DNA from: Actinomycetes bacterium
GTDB taxonomy: Bacteria > Actinomycetota > Acidimicrobiia > Acidimicrobiales > RAAP-2
Direction: 5' to 3'
Assembly: GCA_025352305.1 (NCBI GenBank)
Contig: JANXTQ010000219.1
Location: 1 to 5,709, forward strand
Length of the DNA stretch: 5,709 nucleotides
Shown here piece by piece: positions 1 through 5,173 of the stretch. A program made the position numbers and the translations under genes. Positions within the stretch are counted from its first letter, which is position 1, and every line of letters begins with the position of its first letter. Under the pieces are notes generated by a model. That model searched no databases and was not told the origin of the DNA. It saw nothing but the letters and a program-made list of their open reading frames with translations.

Positions 1-435
1 TACGAGTACGGGGTAACCAATTGACTGCGCGTCCGCGGGATCACTGGAATAGGTGAGGGTCGGTACTCCGAGTTCGAGCGCGAGTTTCTTCGCAGCCAGT
101 TTGTCGCCCATGGCACTAATGGACTCGGGGGACGGACCGACCCAAATCAACCCGGCCGCGACCACGGCCGCGGCGAAAACCGCATTCTCACTTAAAAATC
201 CGTAGCCCGGATGAATGGCTTCGGCGCCGACCGAGAGGGCGGCCGAAATAATTGCGTCGTGATCGAGGTACGTCGTTGTCAGTCGAACCGCTTCATCGGC
301 GTCACTGACAAACAGCGCGTCCGCATCGGCGTCCACGTACACCGCGACGCAGCGCATTCCCATGTCGTGAGCGCTGCGCATAACGCGTCGAGCAATTTCA
401 CCACGATTTGCAACGAGGAGTGTGGAAAAACTCAC
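1..435 (-). CDS. Acyl-CoA carboxylase biotin carboxylase (alpha) subunit, N-terminal 145 residues, cut by window edge
   Basis: ATP-dependent carboxylation of biotin, the first half-reaction of an acyl-CoA carboxylase, in the cytoplasm. The visible part is the pre-ATP-grasp domain of biotin carboxylases: LLVANRGEIARRV at residues 6-18, ADEAV at 46-50, HPGYGFLSEN at 75-84, and VGPSPESISAMGDK at 99-112, which leads into the ATP-grasp domain; GYPVLV at 140-145 is the start of the ATP-binding region. The start is GTG at 435, which puts the LLVANRGE motif five residues in, as usual for the family. Its GTGA overlaps the stop of the upstream carboxyltransferase gene by four bases, so the two are very likely translationally coupled and form one enzyme. 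Actinobacterial homologues usually carry a C-terminal biotin carboxyl carrier domain; that part lies outside the window. An accA2-type (AccA2) assignment is inferred only from its partner. The carboxylase family is certain; the acyl substrate is not. Confidence 0.95.
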   Translation of the reverse strand, partial: MSFSTLLVANRGEIARRVMRSAHDMGMRCVAVYVDADADALFVSDADEAVRLTTTYLDHDAIISAALSVGAEAIHPGYGFLSENAVFAAAVVAAGLIWVGPSPESISAMGDKLAAKKLALELGVPTLTYSSDPADAQSIGYPVLV

Positions 436-2072
436 AGTCGGAACACTCCGTATCCACTCGCACCGCTGATCGGCTTGTTTCGAACGACCGATAAGCAGAT
501 CGACAGGACGGTTCGCGTGTCGCGGGGATCAATAATTCCGTCGTCACTAATGGCTCCGGTCGCGGCCAGAGCGAGCGATCCGCGCTCTTGCGCTGCTTCA
601 ACGAGCGCCACGAACTGAGCGTCTTGTTCTTCATTGAACTCTTCGCCCTTGCGCGCTGCTTGGGCGCGTCGCACTTGGCTCATGACGCCGGCGATCTGCT
701 TAGGACCCATGACGGCAATTTTCGCGGTGGGCCATAAGAAAGTGAAGCGATTTCCAAAAGCGCGACCGGACATGCCGTAGGTGCCAGCACCGTAAGAGGA
801 TCCAATGATCACCGTGAGGTGCGGCACGGTGGAGTTCGTGACGGCGTTGAGCATCTGGGAACCCTTTTTGATGATCCCATCTGCTTCAAAATCTTTACCC
901 ACCATGTATCCCGTGATGTTCTGTAAGAACACGAGCGGTGTATCAATCTGATTGCACAGTTGAATGAACTGACCGGCTTTTTCGGCCGCGCGAGGATAAA
1001 TCACGCCGTTGTTTCCCAAAACTCCCACCGGGTAGCCGTCGATCATCGCCCACCCGCACACAATCGTGTTGCCGTAACGCGGCTTGAACTCTTCAAAGCG
1101 ACTGCCGTCACAGATGCGCGCAATGACGTCGCGCACGTCCACCATTTGGCGCAGGTCACGACTCACGAGTCCGAGCAACTCTTCGCTGGCGTACTGCGGA
1201 GCTTCGACGTCGTCGAGGGGCTCGGGTCCGGGCTTGCGCCAATTCAAGTGTGAGACCACTTCGCGACAGAGCCGCAGCGCATCCATTTCGTCCTCGGCGA
1301 GATAGTCACCGAGCCCCGACACTTCGGCGTGCATTTGCGCGCCACCGAGGGTCTCGTCATCGGACTCCTCACCGGTCGCCATCTTGACGAGCGGAGGACC
1401 AGCCAGAAATATTTTGGACTGCCCCTTGACCACAATGTTGTAGTCCGACAGACCGGGTTGGTACGCCCCGCCCGCCGTGGAGGATCCAAAGACGACGCAG
1501 ACGGTGGGGATGCCCAGTTTGGACAGCTCGATCATTTCGTAGAACTCTCGGCCACTTTCGGCGAAGTGAAACAGTTGAACTCGTGGTCCGTCTGAACTCG
1601 GATTAACGCGCAGGTCCGCGCCGGCGGACTCGACGAAGCTGACGTACGGCATTCGATTGTCGCGAGCAATTTCAATTGCGCGCGACCACTTCTTCATGGC
1701 GTAGGGCGTCAGGGCTCCTCCGAGCACCGAAGGGTCGTTGGCCAAAATGACGCACTCGACTCCGCTGATGACTCCGACGCCGACCACCATGCCGCCACCC
1801 ATGACGTAGTCCGAGCCGTATCCGGCGAGGGGGCTGATTTCGAGGAAGGGACTGTCCGGATCGAGGACCGCGGCGATGCGCTCACGCACGGGCATTTTGT
1901 TTCGCGAGCGCATGCGTTGCATGGAATTCTCGCCACCGCCCGCGGCCGCCTGATCGAGCAGCTCGTCTATGACGCCCAACTGCTCCAACATGTCGGCACG
2001 ATTCTGTTGAAACTGCTCGCTATGGGTGTCGAGCGCCGAGCGAAGCGGCGGCGCGAGCAGCGGTTGCTTCAT
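432..2072 (-). CDS. accD2: Acyl-CoA carboxylase carboxyltransferase (beta) subunit, AccD2/methylcrotonyl-CoA carboxylase-like
   Basis: Transfers CO2 from carboxybiotin to an acyl-CoA. The 546 residues hold two crotonase-fold carboxyltransferase halves. The N half has the oxyanion-type loop GSSTAGGAYQPG at 196-207 followed by FLAGPPLVKMATGEESDDE at 222-240. The C half has GNNGV at 353-357, FLQNITGYMVG at 382-392, GSSYGAGTYGMSGRA at 424-438 and DPRDTRTVL at 515-523. The NITGYMVG and GAGxYGM forms are those of the methylcrotonyl/geranyl-CoA carboxylase branch, not the acetyl/propionyl branch (DxPGF, KAYGGAYDVM). From memory, mycobacterial AccD2 shares the MATGEESDDE, LNWxKxGP and C-terminal GVFR segments and also precedes its alpha-subunit gene, so AccD2-like is the closest label; a true methylcrotonyl-CoA enzyme is the alternative. 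ATG at 2072 is chosen because a TAGTAT -10 sits exactly six bases upstream; GTGA overlap with the alpha-subunit gene downstream. Confidence 0.9.
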   Translation of the reverse strand: MKQPLLAPPLRSALDTHSEQFQQNRADMLEQLGVIDELLDQAAAGGGENSMQRMRSRNKMPVRERIAAVLDPDSPFLEISPLAGYGSDYVMGGGMVVGVGVISGVECVILANDPSVLGGALTPYAMKKWSRAIEIARDNRMPYVSFVESAGADLRVNPSSDGPRVQLFHFAESGREFYEMIELSKLGIPTVCVVFGSSTAGGAYQPGLSDYNIVVKGQSKIFLAGPPLVKMATGEESDDETLGGAQMHAEVSGLGDYLAEDEMDALRLCREVVSHLNWRKPGPEPLDDVEAPQYASEELLGLVSRDLRQMVDVRDVIARICDGSRFEEFKPRYGNTIVCGWAMIDGYPVGVLGNNGVIYPRAAEKAGQFIQLCNQIDTPLVFLQNITGYMVGKDFEADGIIKKGSQMLNAVTNSTVPHLTVIIGSSYGAGTYGMSGRAFGNRFTFLWPTAKIAVMGPKQIAGVMSQVRRAQAARKGEEFNEEQDAQFVALVEAAQERGSLALAATGAISDDGIIDPRDTRTVLSICLSVVRNKPISGASGYGVFRL

Positions 2073-2078
2073 GCGCCG

Positions 2079-2084
2079 ATACTA
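2079..2084 (-). promoter_or_regulatory. Candidate -10 element (TAGTAT) of the acyl-CoA carboxylase operon, leaderless spacing
   Basis: On the minus strand TAGTAT is followed by six bases (CGGCGC) and then the ATG at 2072. This fits TANNNT and predicts transcription starting at or next to the A of the start codon, giving a leaderless mRNA as is common in actinobacteria. No Shine-Dalgarno sequence precedes this ATG. No clear -35 is visible 16-18 bases further upstream. The same geometry is seen at the his operon promoter, which strengthens both calls. Confidence 0.5.
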
Positions 2085-2112
2085 CTGAGCGACGCGATTT
2101 GTCCCTTGAGAA

Positions 2113-2247
2113 CTAGAGGTAGTGCGGAGGCGTTTCGTGCTGGTCGCGACGAATGAGGCGAATCTCAGCGCGCAGGCGCTCGAGTTCGCTGCGTAGATCG
2201 TCGATCTGTTCGAGCAACTCTTCACGAGTGGGCTCGGTGTCACTCAT
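2113..2247 (-). CDS. 44-residue coiled-coil microprotein, function unknown
   Basis: A short gene not recognised as any known family. It starts ATG at 2247, inside the end of hisA, and shares eight bases with it (ATGAGTGA holds both the start and the hisA stop). It ends at TAG 2115-2113. No Shine-Dalgarno is visible, so translation would depend on coupling to hisA. Residues 9-34 are one charged amphipathic helix with a perfect hydrophobic 4-3 repeat: L11, I15, L18, L22, L25, I29, I32. Taking I15 as position a, the g/e' pairs are E21-R26 and E28-R33, the pattern of a parallel dimeric coiled coil. A polar ten-residue tail (DQHETPPHYL) follows. No signal peptide or membrane segment. Most codons end in G or C, like the neighbours, which supports real coding. 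Forty bases separate it from the carboxylase gene. It might be an oligomerisation or adaptor peptide; that is speculation. Confidence 0.7.
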   Translation of the reverse strand: MSDTEPTREELLEQIDDLRSELERLRAEIRLIRRDQHETPPHYL

Positions 2248-2944
2248 TAGGCGAGATTAGAACGTGGCTGAGTGTGCCTTCGTAGTAAGCGCGACCGGTC
2301 ACTGCACCCTCACAGCCGATCGCCGCGAGTGCATCAATATCGCCCTGGTGACGAACGCCACCCGCCGCAATGACGTGAAATGGGTACTGACATAACTCTT
2401 CATAGAGTGCCAAGTCCGGTCCGCTAGCCGTGCCGTCGCGCGAAATTGCGGTTCCCAGAACCCGAGTGACCCCCGAGTCCACGCAGTGTTGAGCCGCGTC
2501 GGCGACGCTGAGTGCGGTGCCTTCTAACCAACCCGCGACGTTCACCTGGCCGTCGCGTACATCAATCGTGACCGCGACGCGCTGGCCGAATCGAGCGACA
2601 AACTCACTCAGTAGGTGGGGCGAACGAAAGGCCACGGTTCCAATGAGTACGCGACTCGCTCCGAGGTCGAGGACCTGCTGGGCGGTGTCGAGCGAGCGCA
2701 CCCCGCCGCTCACTTGAACCGCGACGTCGCCGGCTGCTTTTAAACACTCCGAGATGACGTCCGGGCGAAACTGACCCGACCGTGCGCCGTCGAGGTCAAC
2801 TAAGTGGATCAGGGCTGGGCGAGTCGCAGCGATCTCTGCGACGTACGCCGCGCCCGGACGGCGAAACAGTTCGCGGTCGTAGTCGCCCTGTTCGAGGCGG
2901 GTGGCGTCGGAGCCCAGTAAGTCAACGGCAGGAATGATTTGCAC
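2240..2944 (-). CDS. hisA: Phosphoribosylformimino-5-aminoimidazole carboxamide ribotide isomerase HisA
   Basis: Catalyses the Amadori isomerisation of ProFAR to PRFAR, the fourth step of histidine synthesis, in the cytoplasm. The 234 residues form a (beta/alpha)8 barrel of normal length. Visible landmarks: IIPAVDL with catalytic Asp8; HLVDLDGARSG at 47-57; phosphate loops VSGGVRS at 78-84 and AAGGVR at 193-198; TIDVRDG with Asp128; GW with Trp139; TAISRDGTASG at 165-175, with Thr165 and Asp170 matching the second-half catalytic region. GTG at 2944 is the start because it places Asp8 at its canonical position; an in-frame stop lies shortly upstream. Actinobacteria often use the dual HisA/TrpF enzyme PriA; there the position two before the conserved Trp is Arg, here Ala137, so a monofunctional HisA is more likely. 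It diverges from the hisGDC operon across 29 bases and runs into the coiled-coil gene. Confidence 0.95.
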   Translation of the reverse strand: MQIIPAVDLLGSDATRLEQGDYDRELFRRPGAAYVAEIAATRPALIHLVDLDGARSGQFRPDVISECLKAAGDVAVQVSGGVRSLDTAQQVLDLGASRVLIGTVAFRSPHLLSEFVARFGQRVAVTIDVRDGQVNVAGWLEGTALSVADAAQHCVDSGVTRVLGTAISRDGTASGPDLALYEELCQYPFHVIAAGGVRHQGDIDALAAIGCEGAVTGRAYYEGTLSHVLISPNE

Positions 2945-2967
2945 ACTGCACTTTAACGCGTTAGCAT
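2939..2967 (+). promoter_or_regulatory. Candidate promoter of the TrpR-like/hisGDC operon, leaderless spacing
   Basis: TTGCAC at 2939-2944 (shares TTG with the TTGACA consensus) and TAGCAT at 2962-2967 are separated by exactly 17 bases. The -10 is followed by six bases and then the ATG at 2974, so transcription should begin at the start codon. No Shine-Dalgarno precedes that ATG, which fits leaderless translation. The -35 covers the hisA start codon region, and the -10 overlaps the candidate hisA -10, so the two promoters should compete. Confidence 0.55.
2954..2963. promoter_or_regulatory. Perfect 10-bp palindrome TAACGCGTTA, candidate operator in the divergent his promoter
   Basis: TAACGCGTTA is its own reverse complement. 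It lies in the spacer of the his operon promoter, touches the first two bases of its -10, and sits just downstream of the hisA -10 candidate, so a bound protein would block both directions. A second weaker dyad, GCAT (2964-2967) and ATGC (2974-2977) six bases apart, lies next to it. The adjacent gene encodes a TrpR-family DNA-binding protein, the obvious candidate ligand. Operator function is inferred. Confidence 0.4.
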
Positions 2968-2971
2968 GTTA
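2966..2971 (-). promoter_or_regulatory. Candidate -10 element (TAACAT) for hisA
   Basis: On the minus strand TAACAT fits TANNNT and would start transcription near 2959, giving a leader of about 15 bases before the GTG at 2944. It overlaps the opposing his operon -10 (2962-2967). The only other thing in the leader is AAAG, a poor ribosome site. No convincing -35 is seen at the expected place. Tentative. Confidence 0.3.
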
Positions 2972-2973
2972 CT

Positions 2974-3279
2974 ATGCCAAATCGCCCGGAGCGAGACTCT
3001 CCGAATCACGACACGCGCGTCGAGGACCTGATCACGACGATAGCGAATCTGAAAGACGAAGCGCTCACGGACTCATTTCTGCGCGATCTCTGCACGCGTG
3101 CGGAACTCGAAGCCATGGCGCAGCGATGGGAGGTTGCCCAACTGGTTGATCAGGGGGTGTCCTACTTGCAGATTGCCCAGCGAACGGGCGCCTCGACCGC
3201 GACCGTTACTCGCGTGGCCCAGTGGTTGCGCCACGGCCGAGGTGGGTACTCGAGCGTGCTCGAAAGGCTCAGCTCATGA
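2974..3279 (+). CDS. TrpR-like YerC/YecD-family transcriptional regulator, likely histidine repressor
   Basis: Small all-helical DNA-binding protein of 101 residues, first gene of the his operon. Residues 39-88 match the TrpR-related YerC/YecD pattern: LCTRAELEAMAQRWEVAQLV, then GVSYLQIAQRTGASTATVTRVAQWL at 61-85, which is the helix-turn-helix (first helix about 63-71, recognition helix about 75-85). The C-terminal GRGGYSSVLERL at 88-99 is also typical of the family. TrpR itself senses tryptophan; the effector here cannot be read from sequence. TrpR-family proteins have been proposed as histidine regulators (HisR) in Firmicutes, as I recall, and the hisG linkage suggests the same role. ATG at 2974 is the only ordinary start codon upstream of the conserved region, with a leaderless-type -10 in front. 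Its TGA overlaps the hisG ATG (ATGA). Confidence 0.9.
   Translation: MPNRPERDSPNHDTRVEDLITTIANLKDEALTDSFLRDLCTRAELEAMAQRWEVAQLVDQGVSYLQIAQRTGASTATVTRVAQWLRHGRGGYSSVLERLSS
3263..3267 (+). promoter_or_regulatory. Ribosome binding site of hisG (AAAGG)
   Basis: AAAGG lies eight bases before ATG 3276, inside the last codons of the regulator gene. It supports 3276 as the hisG start over the longer in-frame ATG at 3222, which would add 18 residues ahead of the conserved TIAIPSKGRL and lie deep in the regulator's conserved domain. Confidence 0.6.
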
Positions 3280-4133
3280 GTCGTCGTTTCACCATTGCGA
3301 TCCCGTCCAAGGGACGACTGCGCGAACCGTCGTGGTCTCTGCTCGAAGCCAGCGGCCTCGGACCACAGGAGCCCGGCGAACGCGTGCTCATGGCTCAGTG
3401 TCGAAACGCCGATGTGGACATTTTGTTCGTTCGTGCCGACGACGTGCCCGAATACGTACAAGACGGAGTCGTCGACTGCGGAATCACGGGTCTGGATCTC
3501 GTTGAAGAAAAACAGAAGGTCGTGGAGGTTCTACTGCGCCTTAACTACGGCTCGTGCGCACTGCGCGCGGCGGTAAGTAATGAGGACAGCGCCACGACCT
3601 TGGCGCACCTTGACGGACGTCGTATCGCAACGGGACACCCCAACCTCGCGGCCAAAAAGTTGGCCGAGGCTGGAGTAAGCGCCGAATTGGTGACGGTCGC
3701 GGGTTCTGCCGAAATCGCTCCACGTCTCGGGCTCGCCGATGCCATTATCGACTTGGTATCGAGTGGTTCGACGTTGCGCACGAATGGACTGCGACCAATC
3801 GCCACACTCTTTGAGTCCGAGGCGGCACTGATCGGTCGCCCCGACGATGCGTCGCGCGAAGCTTCTCGCACGTTGACCACGGTCCTCGGCTCGGTCGTCA
3901 ACGCTCGAGCCAACCGTTACCTGTTGTGCAACGTTCCCGAGTCCTCGGTGGACGCGGTGACTCAATTACTTCCGACCAACGGATCGCCCAGCGTGATGCC
4001 GCTGGCCCAGGCGGGAGTGGTGGCGCTGCACGCGCTCGTTCCCGCCGCTGATATCTGGCAGTTACTGCCTCAATTGGAACTGCTCGGTGCGACGTCAATT
4101 CTCACCTTGCCGGTAGAACGGATGGTCCGATAA
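3276..4133 (+). CDS. hisG: ATP phosphoribosyltransferase HisG, long form
   Basis: Joins ATP and PRPP to give phosphoribosyl-ATP, the first and committed step of histidine synthesis. The 285 residues match the long, self-sufficient HisG form, about the length of mycobacterial HisG. Catalytic domains: TIAIPSKGRL at 6-15, FVRADDVPEYVQDGVVDCGITGLD at 51-74, and the PRPP loop DLVSSGSTLRTNGL at 159-172. From about residue 208 (VVNARANRYL) to the end, an ACT-like C-terminal domain with SVMPL and AGVVALHALVP is present; in this form that domain binds histidine for feedback inhibition, so no HisZ partner is needed. The ATG overlaps the regulator's stop by four bases, and TAATG joins it to hisD. No missing key segment was noticed. 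Confidence 0.96.
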   Translation: MSRRFTIAIPSKGRLREPSWSLLEASGLGPQEPGERVLMAQCRNADVDILFVRADDVPEYVQDGVVDCGITGLDLVEEKQKVVEVLLRLNYGSCALRAAVSNEDSATTLAHLDGRRIATGHPNLAAKKLAEAGVSAELVTVAGSAEIAPRLGLADAIIDLVSSGSTLRTNGLRPIATLFESEAALIGRPDDASREASRTLTTVLGSVVNARANRYLLCNVPESSVDAVTQLLPTNGSPSVMPLAQAGVVALHALVPAADIWQLLPQLELLGATSILTLPVERMVR

Positions 4134-5173
4134 TGAGTCGCAACTTCTCGGTGGGCTCCATCATTGACGACGTGCGCACCCGCGGAGACGCCGCCGTGGC
4201 GGAGTGGTCGAACTACTTTGACCACACGACGGCGACGTTGCCACAACGAGCCGTCGCGGGAGTTGGTTTGCCCGAAGCTGCGGTCCTGGCCGCAGCGGAC
4301 GCCGTTCGTCGTTGGCACGCCGCGCAGTGGCCCCGTGACATCACGATGGAAGTGCTGCCCGGAGTGGTGCTCGAGCGTCGCTGGACCCCACTGAGATCGG
4401 TCGGGGTGTACGTGCCGAAGAATTTGGTCTCGACCTTGATCATGGGAGCCGTTCCGGCTCAAGTCGCGGGCGTCGAGCGAATTGTGGTGTGCACTCCGCC
4501 CAGTGGCGCCGCCATGGTCGCCGCGGCCGCCGAGTTGCTCGGCATTGACGAGGTGTGGGCCGTGGGTGGAGTTCAGGCAATCGCCGCGATGGCCTACGGC
4601 ACCGAGTTAATTTCGCCGGTCGACAAGATCGTGGGTCCCGGTGGTGGACCGGTTAACACCGCCAAACTCATGGTCTCTCAAGACGTGGCGATTGACCTGC
4701 CCGCGGGACCGAGCGAAATTGTCGTCGTGGCCGACGATGACGTCGAAGAGTGGATTATTCAACAAGAGCTCGATGCCCAGATGGAACACGGACCGGACTC
4801 CAAGGGCTACGTCGTTCGAGTCGGCAACGACCTCGAGGCGGCGTTGGCGGCCGTGGAGACCCACGCGGGTGAACACGTGTCCTTGCTCGGTGAAAAGGCC
4901 GAGTCCCTCGCCCCGCGAATTAGAAACGCGGGTGCGGTATTCGTGGGCAAGTTCGCTCCCGTACCCGCGGGCGACTACGCAACGGGCGGTAACCACGTTT
5001 TGCCCACGGGAGGCTGGAGCCGTTCCACCGGCGGTCTCGGTTTAGAGAGTTTCATGAAGACCGTCACGGTGCAGCGCGTCAGTGAATCCGGACTCTCTTT
5101 ACTCGCTCCGACCATTGAAGCCCTCGCAGAACTCGAGGGCATGATCAATCACAAAAAGACGGCGCGACGATGA
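4133..5173 (+). CDS. hisD: Histidinol dehydrogenase HisD, unusually short variant
   Basis: Zinc- and NAD-dependent oxidation of L-histidinol to L-histidine, the last two steps of the pathway. At 346 residues it is about 90 shorter than E. coli HisD (434). Against recalled E. coli numbering, zinc ligands Q259, H262, D360, H419 correspond to Q216, H219, D281, H340; catalytic E326/H327 to E247/H248; H367 to H288; substrate contacts S237 and E414 to S194 and E335. All are kept. NAD contacts Y130 and Q188 match Y93 and Q148, but N211 of GPGN is Gly171, and the PGG loop after Y130 reads PKN and is three residues shorter. The block between H219 and E247 is 28 residues rather than 64. About 29 N-terminal residues are also missing; start ATG 4133 is fixed by the hisG TAA. 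The reading frame is open throughout, so this is not a pseudogene. Its ATGA overlaps hisC. Confidence 0.9.
   Translation: MSRNFSVGSIIDDVRTRGDAAVAEWSNYFDHTTATLPQRAVAGVGLPEAAVLAAADAVRRWHAAQWPRDITMEVLPGVVLERRWTPLRSVGVYVPKNLVSTLIMGAVPAQVAGVERIVVCTPPSGAAMVAAAAELLGIDEVWAVGGVQAIAAMAYGTELISPVDKIVGPGGGPVNTAKLMVSQDVAIDLPAGPSEIVVVADDDVEEWIIQQELDAQMEHGPDSKGYVVRVGNDLEAALAAVETHAGEHVSLLGEKAESLAPRIRNAGAVFVGKFAPVPAGDYATGGNHVLPTGGWSRSTGGLGLESFMKTVTVQRVSESGLSLLAPTIEALAELEGMINHKKTARR

Noticed and set aside
211..618. Plus-strand open frame opposite the carboxylase genes
   Set aside because: Antisense shadow of two strongly conserved enzymes; its translation has no recognisable domain.
2073..2112. Terminator between the coiled-coil gene and the carboxylase gene
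   Set aside because: No stable GC hairpin with a T run is present on the minus strand; read-through from hisA remains possible.
2970..2975. TACTAT as the his operon -10
   Set aside because: It overlaps the start codon; transcription would begin inside the gene, where no ordinary alternative start codon precedes the conserved domain.
3222..3275. Longer hisG start at ATG 3222, adding 18 residues
   Set aside because: The extension lies inside the regulator's conserved HTH end, has no HisG-like sequence, and AAAGG plus ATGA overlap mark 3276 as the start.
3531..3965. Minus-strand open frames opposite hisG
   Set aside because: Antisense shadows in GC-rich coding DNA with low-complexity, Arg-rich translations and no family resemblance.
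4790..4880. A frameshift or sequencing deletion explaining the short HisD
   Set aside because: A 36-residue loss is in frame, both flanks stay in the same frame, and several other in-frame shortenings occur in the protein; no remnant of the missing segment is visible in other frames.
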